Origin: an uncultured Mucilaginibacter sp.
GTDB lineage: Bacteria > Bacteroidota > Bacteroidia > Sphingobacteriales > Sphingobacteriaceae
Direction of reading: 5' to 3'
NCBI GenBank assembly: GCA_903927645.1
Contig: CAIYNX010000286.1
Coordinates: 1-52,014 of the forward strand
DNA: 52,014 nucleotides
Under the pieces are notes generated by a model. It was not told where the DNA came from and searched no databases. It saw only the letters and a program-made list of their open reading frames with translations. The first letter of the stretch is position 1. Every line of letters begins with the position of its first letter. A program made the translations under genes and the position numbers. This document shows, piece by piece, positions 16,491-24,881 of the stretch.

Positions 16491-17634
16491 ATTCAAAAAT
16501 TAATTGATCAAACTCTTCGTTGCCCTTATTTAAGAAAGCAATTTCAATTGGCATGATATATATGCTTATATCTAAAACCTTATTATTCTCTTTTTTAAAC
16601 CATAATTCATTTAAACGTTGGGCATCCTTTTCTGTTGTTAAGATGACCTTTTTTTTTGCCGAACTTATAGAAAATTCGTTGGCAAGTTTAGTGATATTTT
16701 TAATGGTAAAAGGATAATGATCCGGATATTTATGATGGATAATATTATTAGTTAAGGTATTTAAATGGTTTATTAAGGGTAATGAGTTGGCTATTCCTGT
16801 TAATAAAAATACGCTTGTATCATTATCAATTGTAAAATTTGCGGGTTGCCCGTCAAATTGAAGTATAGCTTTATAAATTATGGAAGTAAAAAATAAGGAT
16901 TGGTAGGGTAATGGCTTTATTTTTTGTGCCAATGTTTCCAAATTATGATTTTTTAGATAGGAAGGACATTTTGTTATGATAATAATTTGTGCCCTCCACC
17001 TGCTACTAAAGGGTTCGCGATAATTACCTGAAGGCAATAATAAATGGGGCTGGTAAACTTTATCATAATCAAATAATAAAATACTTAAACCAGGGTTAAC
17101 TGCTCTATGTTGGTAAGCGTCATCAAGAATAATAAGATCATGGTTGGCAAGCAGATTTTGTATACCAATTACCCTCTTTTCGCAAACTGCTACAGTAAGT
17201 TGAGGAAATTTCCTTTTAAATTGTGCCGGCTCATCACCTATTTGTTGGCTAAGTGTTGGCATTAAGAAGGTTGGTAAATTCTTATTTGTTGTTTCTCTTG
17301 ATTTGGAACTCGTTGATTGGCTGATGTTTTCTATCAAATTTGAATTATTTCCATCAGTTTGCTTCAATTGTGCTATTAAAAAACCTTTGGTTTTACGGCC
17401 ATAACCACGACTTAAAGTTGCTAACCGACGATGCGGCATTAACAAACGAACAAGGTATTCAACCATTGGCGTTTTTCCTGCTCCCCCTACCTCCAGGTTG
17501 CCAATTGAAATTACCGGAACCTGAAACGTTGTGCTTTTAAGTAATCCACCGTCATAAAACCAATTGCGTATTATAACTACAAAGCCATATATAAATGAAA
17601 ATAGGATTAAAAGCCAGCGCAGATACTTTATCAT
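16453..17634 (-). CDS. lpxK: Tetraacyldisaccharide 4'-kinase (lipid A biosynthesis)
   Basis: LpxK phosphorylates the 4' position of the lipid A disaccharide at the inner-membrane face. It has an N-terminal membrane helix (LLILFSFIYGFVVII), the Walker A GNLEVGGAGKTPMVEYL, TLSRGYGRKTKGF, IGDEPAQFKRKF and LDDAYQHR. An extra Ser/Thr/Asn-rich linker of roughly 35 residues lies between RKTKGF and IGDEP, where homologues usually have a short loop. I place the start at ATG 17634. The track's TTG at 17643 is the last three bases of the -7 promoter element TATCTTTG. It is the first gene of a three-gene operon. Confidence 0.93.
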   Translation of the reverse strand: MIKYLRWLLILFSFIYGFVVIIRNWFYDGGLLKSTTFQVPVISIGNLEVGGAGKTPMVEYLVRLLMPHRRLATLSRGYGRKTKGFLIAQLKQTDGNNSNLIENISQSTSSKSRETTNKNLPTFLMPTLSQQIGDEPAQFKRKFPQLTVAVCEKRVIGIQNLLANHDLIILDDAYQHRAVNPGLSILLFDYDKVYQPHLLLPSGNYREPFSSRWRAQIIIITKCPSYLKNHNLETLAQKIKPLPYQSLFFTSIIYKAILQFDGQPANFTIDNDTSVFLLTGIANSLPLINHLNTLTNNIIHHKYPDHYPFTIKNITKLANEFSISSAKKKVILTTEKDAQRLNELWFKKENNKVLDISIYIMPIEIAFLNKGNEEFDQLIFEYVRTYPTGNSIH

Positions 17635-17640
17635 GTGGTA

Positions 17641-17648
17641 CAAAGATA
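17641..17648 (-). promoter_or_regulatory. -7 element TATCTTTG of lpxK
   Basis: On the minus strand TATCTTTG lies six bases before the ATG at 17634. The TTG within it was taken as a start codon by the ORF track. It is likely the promoter of the lpxK-pnp-porin operon. Confidence 0.6.
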
Positions 17649-17704
17649 GAAAAATGGTGCCTTACCTAACTAAATAGCAATAAAACCCAAACTAATATTT
17701 ATAC

Positions 17705-18478
17705 TCACTTTATAATCTCTTCAACAGGTAACAGTTTTTCGTCAACTTTACCATCTACTACTGATACATAATAGGCATTGCTTTTATCATCAATTGCTAC
17801 AACCTTAACATATTTTTCATTTTCAAAAACAATACCTGCCTTATCATCAATGGCATACCCCGGAGCTAATTTGCCCTTTAATATGTTTTCAAAATATAAG
17901 GGTTTACGCAAGAGCTCACTATGATAATGCGGGCAATGGCTTGCCTGAATAAACCCTAAACATTTTACTATTGATAAATCGCGCGGTCGTGAATCTGTGG
18001 TTCCACCCAAAAACCAGCACAATGAACCCGCGCTACCGCCGGATAGTACAATGCCCTTGTTATAGGCCTTCCTTAAAATGGTATCAATCCCTTGCTCCTT
18101 CCAAATGGCCATCATGTTTAACGTATTTCCTCCACTCACTACAATAGCATCCATACTTAACAAATTTTCTTCGAAAGTTTTGGGTTCAGTGTAGGAGGCG
18201 ATAAATGATCTTTGAAAATAAGGCCGCATGGGCAAATCTTCACTTATAGCATACCAATTTACTATTGCATTAGGGTTATCACCTGTTGCTGTTGCTATGA
18301 AACAAATTTTAGGATTGTCCTTTTTGGTAAGTCTGATAATATAACGTAAAAACTCCTTGGTTACACTTCCACCGTAAGGAAAAAGTGTGCGGGTTGGGTT
18401 TGCAACTTGTTTAGCTTGTGCCATTGCAGAAAGGGTATAGCTTAAAAATAAAACAACAGTAAATATCCTTCTCATCAT
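17705..18478 (-). CDS. Exported S51-family peptidase (peptidase E / cyanophycinase-like)
   Basis: About 257 residues from ATG 18478 with a signal peptide (IFTVVLFLSYTLSAMAQ), so probably periplasmic, unlike cytoplasmic E. coli peptidase E. The S51 fold shows KICFIATATGD, VVSGGNTLNMM and the nucleophile elbow LSGGSAGSLCWF with the catalytic Ser, followed by ASHCPHYHSE. Family members are serine dipeptidases acting on Asp-X peptides, or cyanophycinases; which applies cannot be decided here. The TTG start in the track adds six unlikely residues. It lies between DUF2252 and lpxK on the same strand with spacers of about 70-80 bp. Confidence 0.85.
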   Translation of the reverse strand: MMRRIFTVVLFLSYTLSAMAQAKQVANPTRTLFPYGGSVTKEFLRYIIRLTKKDNPKICFIATATGDNPNAIVNWYAISEDLPMRPYFQRSFIASYTEPKTFEENLLSMDAIVVSGGNTLNMMAIWKEQGIDTILRKAYNKGIVLSGGSAGSLCWFLGGTTDSRPRDLSIVKCLGFIQASHCPHYHSELLRKPLYFENILKGKLAPGYAIDDKAGIVFENEKYVKVVAIDDKSNAYYVSVVDGKVDEKLLPVEEIIK

Positions 18479-18556
18479 TAAAAACAAAGGGCACAATATA
18501 CACTATTTACCTAAATTTATATAAAGTAAACATACAAGTATCAAATAATAATGGAT

Positions 18557-19762
18557 TTAATTAAATGATGTGTAAAAATTATTATAGTCGATTTTAAATT
18601 TTTCGAAATCACTTTTCACCTGTTGGGAATAGTTTTTTGCATAATCCAAAACCTGATGCCAATCACCATTCTGAGCAAAGTAAATAAGCTCGTCTGTTAT
18701 AGCCGAACCTTGCCTGCCGGTACTTCTCAATTGAGCCGATGCTGTAAGTTGCGCCATATCTTCAATAACAAGATGGATGTTTTGGTATTGGTACTTTATT
18801 AATTCTAAACGAATTTTATCTTCAGTAGGCTGCATTTGTTGAATAATAAAAGGTTCATCTTTAAAAACACCGGTTCCTAATAATGCAGGGTTTACATTTT
18901 GCATGCGCTGTTTTATAGCAATTGCCCTTTCAGCCTCATTGGCCCAACCAGGTTGTTTATAAATAGAATAAGGAATTATTGATGATTTAAAAGCTTGCTT
19001 CATATCCAAAAACAGGTATTTAGTTTTGTTTTTTTTACTTTCCAATAAAAAAAGATAGCGTTTTGCACCAATACTGCCAGTACCTGCTATCCGAAAAACG
19101 CTATCAATCACTTTAAAATCAAGGTTTGCATAAATGCTTGATTTCATCCAGTTTTCAACAAATGGAACCAGCTCCATTTTAAGTTCTTTATTTAATGCAA
19201 TACTTTTTATTTTATCGTTTAAAAATGCATAATGACCATTAACTTTAGTAGTCCTCTTTTTAAGTAAATCTTTTTGTTTACGCTTTTCAACGTTGGTTAA
19301 AAAATCACAAACTATTCCTTTGGCAGTACGAGGGTCAATGGCAATTGCTTTGGCCCTTTTTAAAGTTTCGGTATAGGTATGCAGATATTTATGCGCTAAA
19401 TTATAGGCCTCAGCTTCATCCAAATTCAAATTATCAAAAGCCACAAAAATACTGGTTACCATTCTCAGTAATTCCCAAATGGCTGGTGCTAAAATTGCTT
19501 CGTCAAAATCATTCAAATCAAAATAAACCTGGTGGTCATCTCCTTTAAAACTACCAAAATTTTCAAGATGCAAATCGCCACAAATCCAGGTTAGGGGTGA
19601 ATTTTGTAAATTTGACGCTTTGTATAAATCTTCATAAAATAAATGACAAGTACCTCTAAAAAAGCTAAAGCTATTGGCGCACATGGTTTTGTACTTTATC
19701 GCAAGCATTTCGGGTAAACGATTTTCATTGAAGGCGGTAATACGCTCGAAAACAGAAGGCAT
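18557..19762 (-). CDS. DUF2252 kinase-fold protein
   Basis: 401 residues, cytoplasmic. DUF2252 features are FFRGTCHLFYEDL, ICGDLHLENFGSF, VYFDLNDFDEA and the C-terminal LRSTGRQGSAI. GDLHLEN followed by DFDE resembles the catalytic loop and metal-binding motifs of aminoglycoside phosphotransferase-like kinases, so a small-molecule kinase activity is a reasonable inference. I know of no firmly established substrate. It starts at ATG 19762 and is upstream of, and parallel to, the peptidase E gene. Confidence 0.85.
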   Translation of the reverse strand: MPSVFERITAFNENRLPEMLAIKYKTMCANSFSFFRGTCHLFYEDLYKASNLQNSPLTWICGDLHLENFGSFKGDDHQVYFDLNDFDEAILAPAIWELLRMVTSIFVAFDNLNLDEAEAYNLAHKYLHTYTETLKRAKAIAIDPRTAKGIVCDFLTNVEKRKQKDLLKKRTTKVNGHYAFLNDKIKSIALNKELKMELVPFVENWMKSSIYANLDFKVIDSVFRIAGTGSIGAKRYLFLLESKKNKTKYLFLDMKQAFKSSIIPYSIYKQPGWANEAERAIAIKQRMQNVNPALLGTGVFKDEPFIIQQMQPTEDKIRLELIKYQYQNIHLVIEDMAQLTASAQLRSTGRQGSAITDELIYFAQNGDWHQVLDYAKNYSQQVKSDFEKFKIDYNNFYTSFN

Positions 19763-19952
19763 AAATATTAGGTTATAATCGCTATTTAAGTAAAATTAAA
19801 GTTAAATAAAATACCTCAATAATACTACTATACTCTTTAAACCTTATAGTAAGGAGCCCCGATTTAAAACCAATAAGAATATTTCTTTAACAATTTTACA
19901 GGTTCTCCACACAATGTGAATTATTATTCATGATATAAGTTTTGCGTTTCAG

Positions 19953-19960
19953 TATTTTCG
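19953..19960 (+). promoter_or_regulatory. Possible promoter of the Tol-type cluster
   Basis: TATTTTCG, a variant of TAnnTTTG also seen before other genes here, lies 21 nt before the ATG of the TPR gene. Confidence 0.35.
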
Positions 19961-19981
19961 CAAATTGCAAGTTTAATACCT

Positions 19982-22900
19982 ATGATAAAAATAAAATTTA
20001 GCTTGTTTTTCATTTATTTAACCATCTGTATTCCTGTTTTTGCGCAGCAAAATACTTCTATGCAGGTTAGTCAAATTTGGGATAACGCCAACGAATTATT
20101 GAATAAAGGCAAATATGTAGCTGCCGCGGAACAATTTGAGCAAATTGAAAACTGGAACTTAAAAACCAGCAACCAGCCAAAATTTGAGTCGGAATTGCCT
20201 TTAATGAGGGAAAATGCCCAGTATTATTCGGCCTTATGTTCGTTGGAATTAAAAAACGACAATGCCGAAAGTTTGTTTTTAAAATTCATATTTGAACACC
20301 CTGAAAACCCTTTAACAAGATTGGCCTTTTTTCAGCTTGGAAAAGGATCTTCAAAAAAAGAGAACTTTATTGAAGCCTTGAAATGGTTCAACAAAATAGA
20401 TGCGGAAGATTTAAGCGGAGGAATCAAAACAGAATACCAATTTAGAAAAGGCTATGCTTTTTTTATTACAAACGATTATAAAAATGCATCGGATTTATTT
20501 AGTACCGTAAAAGAAAAGAAATCGGAATTTAGTGAAGATGCCACCTATTATTATGCCTATATAGCATACTTAAATAAGGATTATAAGTTAGCACTTTCTA
20601 ACTTTGAAAGACTCAAAAATTCAAAAAAATATGAAAACAGCTACCCATACTATATAGCCGCGGTGTATTTTTTGGATAAGCGTTATTACGACGTAATTGC
20701 TTATGCAGTACCTATTTTAAAATCAACCCATCAACAAAATGAAACTGAATTGCTAAGAGTGGTGGCAGCCTCCTATTTTGCCAATGCTGATTATGATAGC
20801 GCGGCAAATTATTACACAAAATTTCAGGCAAAAGATGAGGGCAAAACACAAAACACACAGGATACCTACCAAATTGGTTATACTTTTTTTAAGGTAGGGA
20901 ATTATAAAAAAGCAGTTGAAGAACTCGTTAAATTACAAAATAAAAACGATTCCTATAGCCAAAGCGGCAATTATACGCTTGGAGATGTTTTTTTAAGAAT
21001 GAACAACAAGCAAAGCGCTCGCAATGCTTTTTTTGCGGCCTCAAGGCTTGATTTTGATAAATTATTAAAAGAAGACGCATTGTTTGAATATGCCAAATTA
21101 TCCTATGAACTTGATTTTAATACCCAAGCATTGGATGCAACCAGGTTATTCTTGAAAAGTTATCCGTCATCACCAAAGGTTCAGGATGCGAAAGTCCTTT
21201 TAGGGGAAGAATTATTAACCTCCCATAATTATAAGGAAGCCGTAGATATGCTGGAACCTATCCCCAATAAATCGGCAAGCGCGCTGGCAGCCTATCAAAA
21301 AGTTACCTATTACCGTGGACTAGAATTTTATAATGAACGAGCCTTTGAAAATGCAATAGGTATATTTCTTCGCTCATTAAAAAACCCCATCGACCCTAAA
21401 ATACAGGCTTTGGCTAATTATTGGATGGCCGAATCAATGTTTGAGGTGAGAAAATACGGTGAAGCAGTTGATAGATTTGAAAAATTTTTAAGCATGCCAA
21501 TTGCTAAAACAACCGAAGTTTACAATTTTTCAAATTATGCATTGGGCTACGCGGCGTTTAACGACGAGCAATACAAGAAAGCCGCACTTTATTTCCAAAG
21601 GTTTTTAAACGGTTTGCAAAAAGATCCTAATACCGAAAATGATGCCATTATACGCCTTGGTGATAGTTATTTTGTTTTAAAAGAGTACAGTAAAGCAATG
21701 GATAATTATAACCGTATTATTGATAACCAACTTAAAGGGGTAGATTATGCCTTGTTTCAAAGAGGAATGATACAAGGTTTAAGGGGCGTGCCAATGCAAA
21801 AAATAAACACCTTGAATGAAGTGCTTACCAGATTCCCACAATCAGATTATGCGGATGATGCCTCATTTGAAATTGCTTACACTTGGTTTTTGAATGAAGA
21901 TACCATAAAAGCTAAAAAAGGACTTCAGGATTTGATTGTAAAATATCCTACCAGCAGCTATGTGCCACGAGCATGGCTAACAATTGGTTTGATTGATTAT
22001 GATGCTGGTAATGAGGCTTTAGCAATCGAATCGTTTAAACATGTAGTGGCAGATTATGCCTCAACCAACGAAGCAAAAATATCGCTCAAACAAATTGAAA
22101 AAATTTATACTGATTTAGGCGATGCAAAAACTTTTATGGCCTATGCTGCCAATGTTCCGATAGCCAATTACACAACTGCCGATCAGGAAAGAATAATGTA
22201 CAACGCCGCCAATAACCTTTATTTAAGAGGAAACTGGCAAGGAACTACCGATGCAGTTAATGCCTATTTTGATAAATTTAGCAATAAACCAATTTATGAA
22301 AAAGAGGCAAGGTTTATTAGAGCACAAAGCTTGGTAAGTCTAAACAGACCTGATGAGGCCATTGCAGATTATAATGTGATTTTGAATGATTGGACGAGCA
22401 CCTATACAGAACAAGCGCTAATAAGTATTTCAAAACTTTATATAAGTCAGAAAAAATACAACGAGGCACTTCCATATCTTAAGAAGCTCGAATCAAACTC
22501 AGAGTTTAAAGCTGATTACTCCTTCGCAATTAATAATTTAATGATTTGTTATTCAGAAATGGATAAACCGCAAGAAACTATTGGCTATGCATCAAGAGTG
22601 AGCATGTACGAAAAAACAGCACAGGAAGACAAATTTAAAACAGGGCTTTATGCAGGTTTAGCTTATTTAAAATTAGGCGATACCGCAAATGCTATAAAAC
22701 AATTTTCGTTTACAGAAAGCAATACCAAAACAATTGCCGCTGCCGAGGCAAAATATAATATTGCCAATATTCAATGTAAAAAAGGACAATATAAAGCATC
22801 GCAAAAAACCTGCTTTGAACTCATAAAAGATCTGCCTAATTATGATTATTGGATCACCAAAACCTTTATGCTATTAGCCGACGATTATGTTGGGCTAAAG

Positions 22901-23020
22901 GATAATTTTCAGGCAAAAGCTACTTTACAAAGTATTATTGATAATTACAAGGTAGATGATGATATATTACCGGCCGCCAAACAAAAACTGGAAAAATTAA
23001 ACGCAGAACCCCAAAAGTAA
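19982..23020 (+). CDS. Large exported tetratricopeptide-repeat protein
   Basis: 1012 residues with a signal peptide (FSLFFIYLTICIPVFAQQ) and TPR-like helical pairs along almost the entire length, recognisable by repeated A-x-x-x-F/Y and Y-x-x-A patterns (YVAAAEQFEQI, YKKAALYFQRFL, YNEALPYLKKLE). There is no lipobox, so it is predicted periplasmic. It is the first gene of a run (TPR, barrel, HU-SPOR, TolQ, TolR, TonB). CpoB/YbgF, a much smaller periplasmic TPR protein, accompanies Tol-Pal in Proteobacteria, so a scaffold or coordinator role is a fair inference, not shown. Spacing to the next gene is 13 bp. Confidence 0.85.
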   Translation: MIKIKFSLFFIYLTICIPVFAQQNTSMQVSQIWDNANELLNKGKYVAAAEQFEQIENWNLKTSNQPKFESELPLMRENAQYYSALCSLELKNDNAESLFLKFIFEHPENPLTRLAFFQLGKGSSKKENFIEALKWFNKIDAEDLSGGIKTEYQFRKGYAFFITNDYKNASDLFSTVKEKKSEFSEDATYYYAYIAYLNKDYKLALSNFERLKNSKKYENSYPYYIAAVYFLDKRYYDVIAYAVPILKSTHQQNETELLRVVAASYFANADYDSAANYYTKFQAKDEGKTQNTQDTYQIGYTFFKVGNYKKAVEELVKLQNKNDSYSQSGNYTLGDVFLRMNNKQSARNAFFAASRLDFDKLLKEDALFEYAKLSYELDFNTQALDATRLFLKSYPSSPKVQDAKVLLGEELLTSHNYKEAVDMLEPIPNKSASALAAYQKVTYYRGLEFYNERAFENAIGIFLRSLKNPIDPKIQALANYWMAESMFEVRKYGEAVDRFEKFLSMPIAKTTEVYNFSNYALGYAAFNDEQYKKAALYFQRFLNGLQKDPNTENDAIIRLGDSYFVLKEYSKAMDNYNRIIDNQLKGVDYALFQRGMIQGLRGVPMQKINTLNEVLTRFPQSDYADDASFEIAYTWFLNEDTIKAKKGLQDLIVKYPTSSYVPRAWLTIGLIDYDAGNEALAIESFKHVVADYASTNEAKISLKQIEKIYTDLGDAKTFMAYAANVPIANYTTADQERIMYNAANNLYLRGNWQGTTDAVNAYFDKFSNKPIYEKEARFIRAQSLVSLNRPDEAIADYNVILNDWTSTYTEQALISISKLYISQKKYNEALPYLKKLESNSEFKADYSFAINNLMICYSEMDKPQETIGYASRVSMYEKTAQEDKFKTGLYAGLAYLKLGDTANAIKQFSFTESNTKTIAAAEAKYNIANIQCKKGQYKASQKTCFELIKDLPNYDYWITKTFMLLADDYVGLKDNFQAKATLQSIIDNYKVDDDILPAAKQKLEKLNAEPQK

Positions 23021-23033
23021 TAGCCAATAAAGA

Positions 23034-24851
23034 ATGAAAAGAGGTCAAGCCATGAATTTGAAAAATATTACTTTACTAATAATAACTGCTTTGTTTTGTT
23101 TGCAAACATTGGCGCAAACAGGCAAAAAGCTTAATAATAAAGCTATTAAAAAAACTACGAAGACTGCTACAAAAAGTGCAAAACCCCTACACGCTTCCAA
23201 AAAAATTGCAGCAAGTAGCGTTGAGGCCGCCATGGCTAAACCAAAAACAGATACTGCAAAAAAAGCCGGACAAAGTAATAACCTATCAGAAGAAATTGTA
23301 GTAACTACCGCTTATAAACCGGTATTAGCTGATGCAGTTAAAATAAGGATAAACCCCGATTTAAATGACGAATCGGGATTTAAAGCTCCGCTAACCTATG
23401 CCCCTATAGATAAACGCTTGGAGCAAAATACCGATATAAAACAGCTGGATGCCATGAAAAGACCTGCTGAAAACGACGAGCTGATTTATAATAATTTGAT
23501 AAAAGGTGGAGTTGGTACATTAACTACCAAACTTGGGGAGCTTTATTTAAATAATGGCAGGAATGAAACCTACCAAGTAGGCGGATATGCCACCTATTTG
23601 GCAGAGGAGGGAAATATTTACCGGCAAAAAACCGAAAATGCACAAGGCGGTATATTTGGAAAAATAACAGGCAAAAGAAATACCTTATCAGGTAGGTTTG
23701 ATTATAGTTATGCCAGTAACTATTTTTATGGTTATAACCCCGACCAAATGCCTCTGCATTTACAAACAACCCAGCAAAATTTTAATATCATTAAAGGTGA
23801 GGCAGAGCTTTCAAAAAATTTTAAAGATATTCCTAATGATTTTAATTATGCTGTAAAAATTAAAGGTTATTCTTTTACCAATGCCTTTAATGGTACCGAA
23901 AGCAACATGGTGGTATCTGGTTTCTTAAATGAAACCATCCATCAATTTAATGCCGGGCTCTCTGGCTTGGTTGATTTAAGTAACCAACAAGATAGCTTGT
24001 ATCAAATTAAAAATAACGTTATCAAATTAAATCCATATTTAAAATTTCAGGGTGAAAGCTATAAATTAGACGCAGGTTTGAATTTAGTAAGCGAGTTTGG
24101 AACTACCAGCTCCTTGCATATTTTTCCGGCTGCCAAAATAGAGTTTCAAATACTACCAACTTATATCAGGTTTTTTGCCGATTTAAAAGGTGATGTTAGC
24201 AAATCAAATTTACTCGATTTTTATGCTACTAATCCATTCCTAGGTAATTTTGTGCCTATTAAAAACACCCTGCACACACTGGATTTTTCCGTTGGCCTAA
24301 AGGGAACCTTAGCTCCTCAACTTGGTTTTAAAATAACAGGCTTCCGCAATGGGGTTAAGAATATGCCTTTATTTATTAGCGATTTTAAATTTGATCAGGG
24401 TTACAATCGTTTTACAGTAATTTACGATGAGGGTACCAGTACCATAAACGGACTAATTGCTGAGTTTGATTATAAAGCTACCGAAAACCTTGATTTTTTT
24501 GTAAAAGCCGAATATGATGATTACCAAATGGCTACTGCAAAACATCCGTGGAATATCCCAACAAGTAAAATTACAGGCGGAACCATTATTCATGTTACCA
24601 AAGCACTTACTTTTAACAGCACAGTTGTTTACCGAGGCGCTACACTCGATCCATTTATTACGAGCGGAGGAACTGATCCAAGTACCATTAAATCGTTTAT
24701 TGACTTAAATGGCAGTATTGATTTTAAGGCAACCAAAAGAATAGCTATTTTTGCAAAAGCATTTAACATTTTAAATACCAATAATCAAAAATGGTTGTAC
24801 TATGCCGATTATGGATTTAACGTTTTTGGTGGGGCGAGCCTCAGTTTTTAA
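23034..24851 (+). CDS. TonB receptor-like outer membrane barrel without a full plug
   Basis: 605 residues, with a signal peptide best seen from the second Met (NLKNITLLIITALFCLQTLAQ). An AGAGG lies 10 nt before that ATG at 23052, so the true start may be there. A Lys/Ala-rich linker is followed by EEIVVTTAYKPVLADAVK, which resembles a TonB-box-like segment. A canonical plug domain is not evident. The rest is beta-barrel, and the end, AKAFNILNTNNQKWLYYADYGF...GGASLSF, closely follows the C-terminus of TonB-dependent receptors. Being in one operon with a TonB homologue and TolQ/R, it is a candidate outer-membrane partner of that system. Confidence 0.75.
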   Translation: MKRGQAMNLKNITLLIITALFCLQTLAQTGKKLNNKAIKKTTKTATKSAKPLHASKKIAASSVEAAMAKPKTDTAKKAGQSNNLSEEIVVTTAYKPVLADAVKIRINPDLNDESGFKAPLTYAPIDKRLEQNTDIKQLDAMKRPAENDELIYNNLIKGGVGTLTTKLGELYLNNGRNETYQVGGYATYLAEEGNIYRQKTENAQGGIFGKITGKRNTLSGRFDYSYASNYFYGYNPDQMPLHLQTTQQNFNIIKGEAELSKNFKDIPNDFNYAVKIKGYSFTNAFNGTESNMVVSGFLNETIHQFNAGLSGLVDLSNQQDSLYQIKNNVIKLNPYLKFQGESYKLDAGLNLVSEFGTTSSLHIFPAAKIEFQILPTYIRFFADLKGDVSKSNLLDFYATNPFLGNFVPIKNTLHTLDFSVGLKGTLAPQLGFKITGFRNGVKNMPLFISDFKFDQGYNRFTVIYDEGTSTINGLIAEFDYKATENLDFFVKAEYDDYQMATAKHPWNIPTSKITGGTIIHVTKALTFNSTVVYRGATLDPFITSGGTDPSTIKSFIDLNGSIDFKATKRIAIFAKAFNILNTNNQKWLYYADYGFNVFGGASLSF

Positions 24852-24881
24852 AATTTTATAATTAAGTGTACTTTTAGGGTG

